64,000 nucleotides of DNA from Elymus sibiricus (lineage: Eukaryota > Streptophyta > Magnoliopsida > Poales > Poaceae). The notes under the pieces were generated by a model. It made no database searches. It saw only the letters and a program-made list of their open reading frames with translations, and was not told the origin of the DNA. A program made the position numbers and the translations under genes. The number at the start of each line of letters is the position of its first letter. Position 1 is the stretch's first letter. Of the stretch, positions 45,090-56,922 are shown in pieces. The stretch covers positions 382,175,614 to 382,239,613 of the forward strand of contig CM077676.1 in NCBI GenBank assembly GCA_039707655.1, in the 5' to 3' direction.

Positions 45090-47327
45090 CTATCGGATAA
45101 GAAGAGGGGGAAGAAATAGTAAATAAAAGCAAGCAAGGCAATATAGATGCATGACATCACGATATGCAGTGTTGGTGGTGACCTAATGCAATGCTATATG
45201 TCGCAAACGAAGCGGGAAAATATCTGGGATATTTTCCTGGTGTTTAGACGGATTTCGTTATACTGAACCGGAGGGGAAGGTTCCATGTTCATATAGATAG
45301 GAGTGATGGTCAAGCATTTTGACCACATATTTGGATTTGTCTCGTTTTTCTGATCAACTTTCATGTAGAAAGTTTTTCGATCCGAGCTACGGTTTATTTT
45401 CTATGATTTTTGGAAGTTTTATTGATTTTCTGAATTTACTGGATTATTTTAATTAGCAAAATTCGAATTTAAACAGTGCACAGACTTTTTATACACAGAC
45501 TGGGCCAGCCACAGTCACTGACTGGTGGGGCCGGTCAATGCTGACTGGGCAGCGGTCAAACCTGACACGTGGGGTCAGTGGGTAGTTATTTTAGTTTAAA
45601 CATTTTAATTAGACTGCTAATTTAATCACTAGGGCCCACTTGTCAGTGGTACAGAGGCTAACTAAAGCGTTGATTAAGCCCTAATTAACCGCGCCACGTC
45701 ATCACCACCGGTGGTTAGCCGCCGGTGCTAACCAGAGCGCGGCGGCGCTCCTCGTCCGGCCAGCTCCGGCGACGAGAGCTCGAGCGGACGGGCTCGCTGG
45801 GAAGCTGGCGGAGAGGCGCATCTAGCGGTGGTCTCCGGGTGGTCGGAGGTAGGCTGTAGCGGCGGTGGCAGCGAGCTAGGCGGCGGCCGGAGCTCGGTGG
45901 TTTGCGGGCGAGGCGCTCGAGCCTGCGGGCAAGCAAAACAAGCAGCGGCGCAGCAACTAGGGAGCTCCAGGAGCGCTGCAGTGCGATGGGCTTGGGCGGA
46001 GGACCTCAAGGCCGTGGAGGTCATCGGCCATGGCGGCGGCCGGAACTTGAGCTTGCGGGGACGGCAACTAGCGCATGGGAACGGGCAAGGGGAAGGGGGA
46101 AAAATGGCCAGAGGCTCACAGTGGTGCGGCAGAGGAGGTCAGCGAGCTCGGGGGAGCGTGGATGGTGACAAATCTAACGGAGGAGGCTGGCGGTACCGAG
46201 GTTGAAGAAGATCACGCCGGCGACAACACAGGGCGACCGGGGGCTCGATCTGCTACGCGGTGACGCGGTGCTCGATGACGAAGCGGTGGACACGTCTGCG
46301 GGGCGAGGCATGGCTGGTGGCCACGACGGCGACGTCGACGTGGCTGCGGCAGCGCTCGGGGGAGCTCCGATTCGAGTGAGAGGGAGCATGGGGAAGGGAG
46401 AGTGGCAGCTAGGGGTCCAGGGGGTTGTAGGGCGGTCCTTATCCCCTCCGGCTAACCACTCCGTCGCCGTGGCGAGCCGTGGGCGGCGCGACATGCGTCA
46501 GACGTGGGCGTGCCGACACGAAGGAGGGGAGCAGGTGGGGAAGACGATGGATGTAACACCCCATATAATTAAGCTAGAGTGATCACATTTTGATAATGCC
46601 AAGTCAGCATGTTTAATAGTGCTTGATCATCATTTGCATCATATCTCATTTCAAATTCCAATTCAAATTGAAATTCAAACTTAAAGTGAAAATAAAAGTT
46701 GTTCCAATTTGGTAAAATGTTCATTAAATAGCAAATAATCCATAACTAATTATGTTAAGAAAAACAACATCACCTAAAATATCTAGATGACTATAACATC
46801 ATCAAAATAGTGCAAAAGAGTAATATTTAGTACCATTTTATTTAATTAAAATTCAAATGAAATCACTTGTTCACCAAACCAATTTCTGGCAGTGTTAAAT
46901 ATTGTCTAGTATTTAAATGGACAACACTCATATTTTACAGAAGTCATAATGGGGCCAAACTATTTACTAAACAGAAACAAAAATAGAAAAACAGAAAAGA
47001 AAAGAAAGAAAAAAAGAAAAGGGCCGCACTAACTCGGCTCTAGTCAACCGCAGCGGCCCAGCCCACCTTGCCCTCCTTCTTCGCACTGCTCACGCGCGGT
47101 CGCTCGCGCCCGACCGCGTCCATCGCTGGCTAGCCGTTGCAGCCGCGCCCTCCTCGCCGACCGCGTCGCTATAGAGCCCCCTGGGGATAAGACCACCCCC
47201 CTGGAAACCCTAGCCGCCCCGAGATCTTTTCCTCCCTCGCTCGCTCGCTCTCTTCCCCCTCGCCCGAGAGTCCACTCCGTCGCCGCCGTCGATCCCGCAG
47301 CCACCGCGTCCATCTCGCCGTTCCACC

Positions 47328-47502
47328 GTGCCAGCACGCTCCGCCTGCCTCCGCTACGTCGTCCGGTGCCCGCTCTTGGAGCTCAACGCCACTCCATCGT
47401 CCTCCCCGAGCTCTTCTTCCTCCTCGGCTCCGACGAACGCCGCCGTCGATTCGCCGCCTCGAGCCCTCCCCACGCCCATCTTAGCACCTCTACAGGCTCA
47501 CC
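47328..47502 (+). CDS. Possible first exon of the LTR-embedded ORF (element G LTR 1)
   Basis: An open frame leads to a donor at 47503 (CACC/GTGAGC) in phase 1, as in A. There is no ATG in the frame and sequence similarity to the A candidate is poor, so support is only positional. Confidence 0.2.
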
Positions 47503-48639
47503 GTGAGCCCCTGCTTCCTCTCCTCTCTCTCCCGTCGCCGTTAGCCGCCCGTAGCCGCCGCTGCCATCGCCGCCCGTAGCTTGCTCCGCCGCGCAGCTCA
47601 TCGCCGTCGCTGTAGTCGCCGTCCAGTCCGTTTGAGCTCGTAGTCGACTTCTGCGTCGCCATAGGAGTCGAACGACGCCGCTAGCTCGCTATGCCGCAGC
47701 CGGATTCACCGTTTCCGAGCTCGCCCGAAAAACTCCGCCGCTGACCTCGTCGCCGGCGACGATTCCGGCTGTCTCCGGCAAAGCCACCACCACCGTTGGA
47801 CGCGCGAGCGAGCGCTCGTTTTAACGCACCTAGCCGCGCGCCAAACGGCCGCGCGTAGCGCATTTCCGGCGAGCGCCAGAGGCCTCCGCCGCGTTTTTGG
47901 ACGCCGGCGGCTCGCCGCCGGCCACCGCCGATGTGGCACAGCCTGGCCCGGCTCTGTGACGCTGACTGGTGGGTCCGCGGGCCCAGTTGACCGAGTCAAC
48001 TTGGCTGACTGGGCAGCTGTGTCACTGACACGCGGGCCCCACCTATTAATTAACACTAATTTGAAATTAAATTAAACCGGTTAATTTAATCAGTCAGTGA
48101 CCTGTGGGGTCACCCGCTAATTAACTCGAATTAGTTTAAATTTAATCCTAATTAGTTATGTGTCTATGACATGTGCGACCCAGCTGTTAGGTTTGACCTG
48201 AACAGCTGCGGTTGACCCACTGATGTCGTGCATATGTCATGCTGACGTCACCATTTACTGTTTCGGATAATTCTAATTTAAATAATTCCAGAAATTCCAG
48301 GAAATGATTAAAACTTTGAAAAATCATATAAAATAAACCGTAACTCGGATGAAAATAATTTATATATGAAAAATGATTAGAAAAACATGAAGAATCCGAA
48401 TATCCTACCCACATACCTGTCACACCCCTCTAACATACTGAACATGGAACTTTTTGCCCGTATTCGATAAATGAATAGTGCATAACTTTAATAAAATAAT
48501 TCCAAATAAATTCCTAAATTATCTAATATAGTTAGATAGGCGTTATATCACCTCTGCATAGCATTTAGGCATGGCATGCATCGTTGTTTTATTATTGCCG
48601 TGAATTTATTGTTTCTTCCCCCTCCTTCTCTCCCGATAG

Positions 48640-48714
48640 CCCCCGAGACTGCCGACGACCCTGCAGTGTACGACGACGTCGCCGACGACCAGACCCATTC
48701 AGCTGAGCTTCCAG
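48640..48714 (+). CDS. LTR-embedded ORF, internal exon (element G LTR 1)
   Basis: This 75-nt exon, between CCCGATAG and CTTCCAG/GCAAGC, encodes PETADDPAVYDD and SAELP. It is exactly one codon longer than in A and F. Confidence 0.5.
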
Positions 48715-49962
48715 GCAAGCAAAACCACCTTGATCATAATATATCGCCCATTCCTTTCTCCCTTCTGCTTGCATTAGTAATGCTTCTGTTGTTGCTCCGA
48801 TAGCTCCTATTCCGATGCATAGCCTGATTTTGTCGCCTGCTACTGATACATTACTTGCTATCCTATGATGCTTAGTTAGATATGCTATGTTTCATCGGTG
48901 GCCCTTCACCTTGTCCGCATGCCATGCTTGTTACCGGGCCGTGATCACTCTGGGTGATGATCACGGAAATGTTTACTTATTGCATTACTTAAACTACTAA
49001 AGTCGGGCTGGCCCCAAGGGTGCCCACGAGAGAATAACATTAAAGACGGGTCGGCTCCAAGAGCACCCGCGCGATATGTTTTACCAAGTTGGAGCGACAG
49101 GAACCCTGTTCGTTTTCTGCGAGTTACTAAATACGCCTAACGGATTTGGGTATTTGATCTGAGTGGGTTGTTGGCCCTATACGCACTACCACCACGTGGG
49201 TTAATGGTTATGGCAACCTCTACGTCTTAGTATCAGCCGAAAGCTCTTCAAACGTCGTAGCTCAGAGATGCGGGCTGATCATTGGGGTGGGCTGGTTACG
49301 TCACTGGTGTATTCAGTGTCGCGCCTGGGCCCCGACCAGCCACGTAACGTGCAGGAGTGCGAAGGGCGATGGCCCAAGACCCCTTCGTGCTTAGGATTTA
49401 GACCGGCGTGTTGACCTCTCTGATGAGCCTAGGTAGGACTGCGTCGTGTTGATCACTCGAGGCCGGGCATTACCCAGCAAGTGTGTCCGGCCAGATGTGA
49501 TCGAGCGTGTTGGGTAACAGTAGTACACCCCTGCAGGGAAGTTATCTATTCGAATAGTCGTGTCCACGGTAACAGGACGCTCAGAGTTGTATCTTGATCT
49601 GCTACAACTACAAATGGATACTGCCACAATATTAAACTGATACTACTGCTCTCGGGATCACTTTCTCACAGGGTAGTCGAGGAAGGATCTCAGGGCATTA
49701 CTAATATATGTTTGATTATATATTATCTTGCTCTACTCTCTTCTATTGCTGCAAGAAATGCTTCAAGATGCTACTCTTCGATAGGCTAGGCCTCTCCCCC
49801 TATGTTCTGGCATTTCTGTAGTTTAGTCCAAAGATATAGCCCCATTCCTTTGATACCGATGCATATGTAGTATAGTTCTGATGTCAGTCTTGCGAGTACT
49901 TTGGATGAGTACTCACGGTTGCTTTGCTATTTCTTTTCCCCATACCCACTTGATGCAATCAG

Positions 49963-50060
49963 TCGATGGAGTCCAGGAGCCAGATGCCACCGCAGGAGAC
50001 TACTACCAGGAGAGTCCCGGAGGCACGTATTACTGGGTTGAACCAGCCGACCAGGAGTAG
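49963..50060 (+). CDS. LTR-embedded ORF, final exon (element G LTR 1)
   Basis: This 98-nt exon follows a C/T-rich tract and GCAATCAG. The frame (GDYYQESPGGTYYWVEPADQ) ends with a TAG at 50058-50060. Joining to 48640-48714 is in phase. Confidence 0.5.
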
Positions 50061-50340
50061 TTCGGAGGCCCTAGGCAGGAGGCCTTCGCCTTTTCGATCA
50101 GTGTCGTTGTTTGTGCTAGCCTTCTTAAGGCAAACTTGATTAACTATGTCTATACCCAGATATTATTGGTGTGTATGACTTACGTATTCGGGTCCTCGTG
50201 ACCCCTGGCTTGTAATATGAAGATTTATGTTTAAATTTGAGTTTAGAGTTGTGTTGTGATATCTTCCTGTGAGTCTCTGATCTCGAGCGTGCACGTTTGC
50301 GTGTATGATTAGTGCACGGTCGAGCCGTGGCTTCACAAGT

Positions 50341-50352
50341 TGGTATCAGAGC
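50341..50352 (+). other. Primer-binding site of G, first internal region
   Basis: TGGTATCAGAGC, initiator tRNA-Met type, three bases after LTR 1. Confidence 0.9.
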
Positions 50353-50733
50353 CGACTGCCTGTAGGAAGCCCCCTTTCCAACTCCTTGGTCGAAGTTGAG
50401 TCTAGACATTGAAAAACTATTTTACTAACAGTGCTGTGTGGCTTACGGGCCCACAATGCACATGGATGGGATTAGGATCTTTTATTCCTCTTCCTTACTC
50501 TGGGACTCTAAAATCTCTTCCTTTCGGGTTAAATGATTTTTCTAACTCCGACAGTAGGTTTTCGTAATCACGTCCATCCGGAGAGCTGGATCATCTGCAC
50601 TTATTCCTTCCCATTGATCTGATTAGTCTGATAATCACATTTTCTTTTCCATTGGTCTATTTAACCTTTCTCTCCAATTTATTATATGCTTCTCACACTG
50701 TCATGTGACAATCTTGAATTTCCTCTGTTTCAG

Positions 50734-50778
50734 ATGGATCGCTTGTTTCCGCCGCGCCCCGCGACGCAGCTTGTGCTT
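50734..50778 (+). pseudogene. Start of the upstream ORF, cut by deletion (G internal 1)
   Basis: The first 15 codons (MDRLFPPRPATQLVL) match 58942-58986. A 1,477-bp deletion then joins this to the middle of gag out of frame, at a shared GCTT. Confidence 0.8.
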
Positions 50779-51380
50779 ATCAGCGAGAATTCCTTAACCT
50801 GTCCCGCTATGTTGAAGAAGACATAGCCACCGATGCTCGTAGACAGGAGAAGTTCCGTAATGGACTCCACCCAGACCTCAAGCTTGCACTTGCTGCTCAA
50901 GACTTCACCAACTTTGCCACCCTCGTGAACAAGGCTATCCTGGTTGAGACTGCTCAGATGGAACACAAGGAGTCACAGAAGCGCTATCGTGATGTTGGCT
51001 CATCTTCGAGCTGCGCACAGAAGCGTCGGATCTGGATTCCCAACAGCGTGTATCGTCCAGCTGCCCTTGCGCTTAGGTCTTCCTATGCTGCACCCCGTCT
51101 GCCTCCTCCACCACCGAGGCATCCAAGAGCTCAAGCTGCTCCACCACGTGCTGCTCCTCTTCGTCCTGAAGACTGTCTGGGTTTCAAGTGTCGCCGCCCA
51201 GGTCACCTCGCCAAAGACTACCGCCAGAATCAGAATCAGTTGGCACTTCCTCATGCTGGCCATGGCAATGGCCGTGGCAACAACCAGACCCGCAACTATA
51301 ATACTGGGCCTGCTGCTTATGGACGTGGACAGGCTTACCATGTTGATATTGAAGAAGTTCAGGATCAACCTGATACTGTG
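50775..51380 (+). pseudogene. gag: gag remnant (G internal 1)
   Basis: Only the C-terminal part of gag survives the deletion: EDIATDARRQEKF, a proline-rich linker and a zinc knuckle region (51172-51225). In the knuckle two metal-binding cysteines are replaced by Gly and Tyr. The same knuckle damage is present in the second internal region, whereas A retains all four ligands. Confidence 0.85.
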
Positions 51381-54300
51381 ATGGGTACCCTTCTCGTTAA
51401 CTCAGTACCCGCTTCTATTTTATTTGATTCAGGAGCATCGCATTCATTCATGACAGAAGCATTTGCATTAGAACATGACATTGCATTTGAAAAAATGAAT
51501 CTACCAGTAGTTGTCCGCACCCCTGGAGGCTAGTGTCAAACCACCACGATGGCACACAATGTCACTGTTGAAATCAAAGGACTTGAATTCCTTGTTTCAC
51601 CCATCATCTTGAAAACTTCCACCATAGACCTCATTCTGGGAATGGATTGGTTGAAAGCTCACATCGCTTCAAGCAATTGTTCCACCAAAGTCGTCCAGCT
51701 CCTCCACCCCTCCGACGAGATAGTGAACTACACCGCCCGCATTACTCGTAATGCCGAAGCTCAGATCTATGCTCTAAATGCTTTGAACGCTTCACCTCTT
51801 GAGGGAATTGAGAACGTTCCAGTCGTTCGTGATTTCCCGGACGTATTTCCGGAAGAACTTCCAGGAATACCCCCTGTTAGGGCCGTTGAATTTGTCATCG
51901 ACTTGAAACCAGGCACTAATCCTATTGCCAAGCGCCCATACAAGATGCCGCCGCATGAACTCCTAGAGCTTAAGGAGGAAATCGACAAGTCACTTAAGAA
52001 GGGTTTCATTCGCCCCAGTTCTTCTGCTTGGGGAGCACCTTCTCTCTTTGTTAAGAAGAAGGTTGGAACAAACCGATTGGTCCAGGACTATCGGCCTATT
52101 AACCAAGCAACAATCCAGAACAAGTACCCACTTCCCCGGATCAACGATCTTTATGATCAGCTTGCTGGATCCTCTGTGTTCTCTAAACTCGACTTAAGGT
52201 TGGGTTACCATCAGATCCGAGTTCGTAAAGAGGATATTACAAAGACCGGCTTAGTTACCCGTTATGGATCATACGAGTACACCATCATGTCCTTCGGGTT
52301 AACTAATGCTGCAGCAACCTTCTCTCGATTGACGAACTATATCTCCATGGACTACCTCGACAAATTCGTTGTGGTTTATTTGGATGATATCCTTATATTT
52401 TCCAAGAATGAAGAAGAGCACGCCGAACATCTTCGGCTTGTATTGGAGAGACTTCGAGAACATCAACTGTATGCCAAATACTCTAAGTGTGAATTCTGGT
52501 TATCTGAGGTGACTTATCTTGGTCATATGAATTCCAAAGATGGCATTGCTGTTAACCCAGAACGAGTTCAGGCTATTCTTGACTGGACTCCCCCGAAGAA
52601 TGTTAAGCAAGTCAGAAGTTTTCTCGGTCTTGCTAGCTATTGCCGCCGTTTCGTCGAGAACTTCTCCAAAATTGCTAAGCCACCGACTGATCTGCTTCAC
52701 AAAGGCGTTAAATTTGGGTGGACAGAAAAGTGCCAAGAAAGTTTTCAGACACTTAAAGATAAGTTGACATCTGCCCCTGTGCTAGCTCCTCCTGATTCTC
52801 GCAAGGACTTTGTGATATATTGCGACGCATCCCGTCAAGGATTAGGCTGTGTCCTAATGCAAGAGCGCAGGGTGATTGCTTATGGCTCTCGTCAATTGCG
52901 TCCTCACGAAGATAAGTATCCAACACATGATCTCGAGTTAGCAGCAGTTATCTATGCTCTGAAACTGTGGCGACATTACCTTCTCGCTAATCGTTGCGAG
53001 ATATACACGGACCACCAAATTCTGAAGTATCTGTATACTCAACCAGATTTGAACCTCCATCAACAAAGGTGGCTCGAGATGATAGCCGACTATGACATGG
53101 ATATCTCTTATACCCCTGGCAAGGCTAATGTAATGGCCGATGCTTTGAGCCACAAGTCTTATTGCAACAACCTCACGGTTCAACAATCACAACCTCTTCT
53201 CTATGAAGAACTTCGGAAGTTGAACCTTCACATTGTCCCACGGGGTCATCTCAATACCCTGGTTGTTGAACCAGACCTCGAGGACCTCATCAAGCATATA
53301 CAGAAAGCTGACTCTGAGGTCGAGAAGATTAAGCACGATCTCAAAAGGGAAAGGCCCTCGTTCTTCACTATTAATGCTGATGGCACCTTGTTCTTCAAAA
53401 ATCGCTTAGTGGTTCCTAGAAAGGACAATCTGGATCTGAGCCCGCGCGTCATGAAAGAAGCTCATGATACACCTCTTTCAATTCATCCTGGTAGTACCAA
53501 GATGTATCAAGACATTCGACAGAGATACCGGTGGCCTGACATGAAGCGAGACATTGCTCGCTATGTTGCTGAGTGTGACGTTTGCCGTCGCATCAAAGCA
53601 GAACATCAAAGGCCTGCTGGAACTCTACAACCCCTTGCTATTCCTGAATGGAAATGGGACAAGGTCGAAATGGATTTCATTACTGGTTTTCCCAGATCGC
53701 AGAAGGGTCATGATGCTATTTTTGTCGTCATTGACCGATTCTCAAAGGTTGCTCACTTTCTGCCAGTCAAGGAGACAATCACTGCTAGTCAGTTAGCAGA
53801 CTTATATGTTTCCAGAATCGTGTCACTTCACGGTTTTCCGCTGGAGATCAGCTCAGACCGTGGCAGCCTCTTTACCTCAAGATTTTAGAACAGTTTCCAA
53901 GAAGCTATGGGAACTCATCTGTCTTTCAGCACCGCTTTTCACCCCCAGTCCCAGGGACAAGTTGAACGAGTCAATCAAGTGCTTGAAGATATGCTTCGAG
54001 CTTGTGTCATCTCATTCGGTAAGAAATGGGAGGAATCTCTCCCATATGTTGAATTCTCATACAACAATAGCTATCTGGCTAGTCTGAAGATGGCACCATT
54101 TGAAGTCCTCTATGGACGTAAGTGCCGAACCCCTCTGAATTGGTCAGAAACTGGGGAACGGTCACTCGTTGGTCCGGACATTATTCAACAAGCTGAAGAG
54201 CAAGTCCGCATTGTCCGTGATCATCTGAAAGCTGCTCAGTCTCGTCAGAACAGCCACTATGATCGAAAACACCAGGTAATGGTCTACCAACCTGGCGAAC

Positions 54301-54719
54301 AATCTTACCTTCGTGTCACTCCGATGAAGGGCACTCACCGATTTGGGATCAAAGGCAAGTTAGCTCCTCGCTACATTGGCCCGTTCCATATTCTCGCAAG
54401 ACGAGGAGATGTGGCATATCAATTGGAATTGCCGCCGAACCTTTCTCAAGTGCATGATGTCTTTCATGTGTCACAACTCTGTCGCTGCTTCAAGGATCCT
54501 ATCCGAGCATTGGATCATAAAATGCTTGAGCTGCAAGAGGATCTTTCTTATCAAGAGTATCCGATCCGCATTCTTGATCAAACTGAACGACGAACCCGTC
54601 AGAAGGCAATCAAATTCCTTAAAGTTCAGTGGTTGAATCATTCTGAAGATGAAGCCACCTGGGAACGCGAAGATCGTCTTCGTGAAGAATACCCCGCTCT
54701 CTTTCAGCCTACCTCTTAA
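51381..54719 (+). pseudogene. pol: pol polyprotein (G internal 1)
   Basis: Continuous with gag in one frame. Protease: LFDSGASHSF (Asp codon 51426). RT: from about 51930, with YLDD at 52377-52388. RNase [12 protein letters not shown] (about 52818). Integrase: zinc-binding CDVC (about 53576) and the DDE core residues at about 53670, 53855 and 53960. A C-terminal chromodomain-like segment (about 54540-54716) ends at TAA 54717-54719. Stops break the frame at 51531-51533 and 53886-53888, the second inside the integrase core. The enzymes would copy and insert the element; this copy cannot make them whole. Confidence 0.9.
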
Positions 54720-54740
54720 TTTTCGGGACGAGAATTTCTT

Positions 54741-54755
54741 TCAGAGGAGGAGAAT
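54741..54755 (+). promoter_or_regulatory. Polypurine tract of element G
   Basis: AGAGGAGGAGAAT directly precedes the TGTAACACC start of LTR 2, as expected for plus-strand priming. Confidence 0.8.
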
Positions 54756-56847
54756 TGTAACACCCCATGTAATTAAGCTACAGTGATCACATTTTGATAA
54801 TGCCAAGTCAGCATGTTTAATAGTGCTTGATCATCATTTGCATCATATCTCATTTCAAATTCCAATTCAAATTGAAATTCAAATTTAAAGTGAAAATAAA
54901 AGTTGTTCCAATTTGGAAACTAAAATGTTCATTAAATAGCAAATAATCCATAACTAATTATGTTAAGAAAAACAACATCACCTAAAATATCTAGATGACT
55001 CTAACATCATCAAAACAGTGCAAAACAACAATATTTAGTACAATTTTATTTAATTAAAATTCAAATGAAATCACTTGTTCACCAAACCAATTTCTGGCAG
55101 TGTTAAATATTGTCTAGTATTTAAATGGACAACACTCATATTTTAAAAAAGTCATAATGGGGCCAAACTATTTACTAAACAGAAACAAAAATAGAAAAAC
55201 AGAAAAGAAAAGAAAGAAAAAAGAAAAGGGCCGCACTAACCGGGCTCTTGTCAACCGCAGCGTCCCAGCCCACCTCGCCCTCCTTCTTCGCACTGCTCAC
55301 GCGCGGTCGCTCGTGCCCGACCGCGTTCGTCACCGGCTAGCCGTCGCAGCCGCGCCCTCCTCGCCGACCGCGTCGCTACAAAGCCCCCTGGGGATAAGAC
55401 CACCACCCTGGAAACCCTAGCCGCCCCGAGATCTTTTCCCCCCTCGCTCGCTCGCTCTCTTCTCCCTCGCCCGAGAGCCCACTCCGTCGCCGCCGTCGAT
55501 CCCGCGGCCACCGCGTCCATCTCGCCGTTCCACCGTGCCAGCACGCTCCGCCTGCCTCCGCTACGCCGTCCGGTGCCCGCCGTTGGAGCTCAACGCCACT
55601 GCATCGTCCTCCCCGAGCTCTTCTTCCTCCTCGGCTCCGACGAACGCCGCCGTCGATTCGCCGCCTCGAGCCCTCCTCGCGCCCACCTTAGCACCTCTAC
55701 AGGCTCACCGTAAGCCCCTGCTTCCTCTCCTCTCTCTCCCGTCGCCGTTACCCGCCCATAGCCGCCGCTGCCATCGCCGCCCGTAGCTTGCTCCGCCGCG
55801 CAGCTCATCGCCGTCGCTGTAGTCGCCGTCCAACCCGTTTGAGCTCGTATTCAACTTCTGCGTCGCCGTAGGAGTCGAACGACGCCGCTAGCTCGCTTTG
55901 CCGCACCCGGATTCGCCGTTTCCGAGCTCGCCCAAAAAACTCCGCCGCTGACCTCATCGCCGGCGACGATTCCGGCTGTCTCCGGCAACGCCACCGCCAC
56001 CGTTGGACGCGCGAGCGAGCGCTCGTTCTAACGCACCTAGCCGCGCGCCAAACGGCCGCGCGTAGCGCATTTCCGACGAGCGCCAGAGGCCTCCGCCGCG
56101 TTTTTGGTCGCTGGCGGCTCGCCGCCGGCCACCGCCGACGTGGCACAGCCTGGCCCGCCTCTGTGACGCTGACTGGTGGGTCCGCGGGCCCAGTTGACCG
56201 AGTCAACTCGGCTGACTGGGCAGCTGTGTCATTGACACGCGGGCCCCACCTATTAAATAACACTAATTTGAAATTAAATTAAACCGGTTAATTTAATCAG
56301 TCACTGACATGTGGGGTCACCCGCTAATTAACTCGGATTAGTTTAAATTTAATCCTAATTAGTTCTGTGTCTATGACAGGTGGGACCCAGCTGTCAGGTT
56401 TGACCTGAACAGCTGCCGTTGACCCACTGATGTCGTGCATACGTCATGCTGACGTCACCATTTACTGTTTCGGATAATTCTAATTTAAATAATTCTAGAA
56501 ATTCCAGAAAATGATTAAAAACTTTGAAAAATCATATAAAATAAACCGTAACTCGGATGAAAATAATTTATATATGAAAAATGATCAGAAAAATATGAAG
56601 AATCCGAATATCCTACCCACATACCTGTCACACCCCTCTAACATACTGAACATGGGACTTTTTGCCCGTATTCGATAAATGAATAGTGCATAACTTTAAT
56701 AAAATAATTCCAAATAAATTCCTAAATTATCTAATATAGTTAGATAGGCGTTATATCACCTCTGCATAGCATTTAGGCATGTCATGCATCGCTGTTGCAT
56801 TATTGCCGTGAATTTATTGTTTCTTCCCCCTCCTTCTCTCCCGATAG

Positions 56848-56922
56848 CCCCCGAGACTGCCGACGACCCTGCAGTGTACGACGACGTCGCCGACGACCAG
56901 ACCCCTTCAGCTGAGCTTCCAG
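56848..56922 (+). CDS. LTR-embedded ORF, internal exon (element G LTR 2)
   Basis: 75 nt with the same borders and phase as 48640-48714. One His codon there is Pro here. Confidence 0.5.

Larger units (their letters stand above)
38325..46551 (-). mobile_element. Element F: near-empty Tekay-related retrotransposon
   Basis: LTRs 38325-42264 (3,940 bp) and 43026-46551 (cut by G) flank only 761 bp. The PBS (43011-43022) and the 5' leader (about 42705-43025) match A. The rest of the interior (42265-42700) shows no gag, pol or upstream-ORF homology. The LTRs share ends, a palindrome block, CACCCTCG repeats and embedded exons with A. It must use proteins in trans. The right end lies beyond G, outside the window, so its target duplication cannot be checked. 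Confidence 0.85.
43026..46551 (-). repeat. Element F LTR, right copy (5' LTR), interrupted by G
   Basis: It matches 38325 onward up to GACGATGGA, after which element G starts. About 450 bp of the LTR is expected beyond the far end of G. Confidence 0.85.
46552..50337 (+). repeat. Element G LTR 1
   Basis: 3,786 bp, TGTAACACCCC to CTTCACA. A GC-rich block (47030-47950) contains GGGGATAAG and AAACCCTAGCCGCC, the latter typical of plant gene leaders, and may hold the transcription start. The LTR also carries the two embedded exons and the palindrome-rich block. Confidence 0.9.

Noticed and set aside
47328..47579. Independent gene in the GC-rich LTR block
   Set aside because: There is no ATG, the composition drives long open frames on both strands, and poor conservation between A, F and G argues against it as a stand-alone gene.
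54717..54760. Boundary of two independent adjacent insertions at LTR 2
   Set aside because: No target duplication separates the units, and both share LTR 2 and the same integrase stop.
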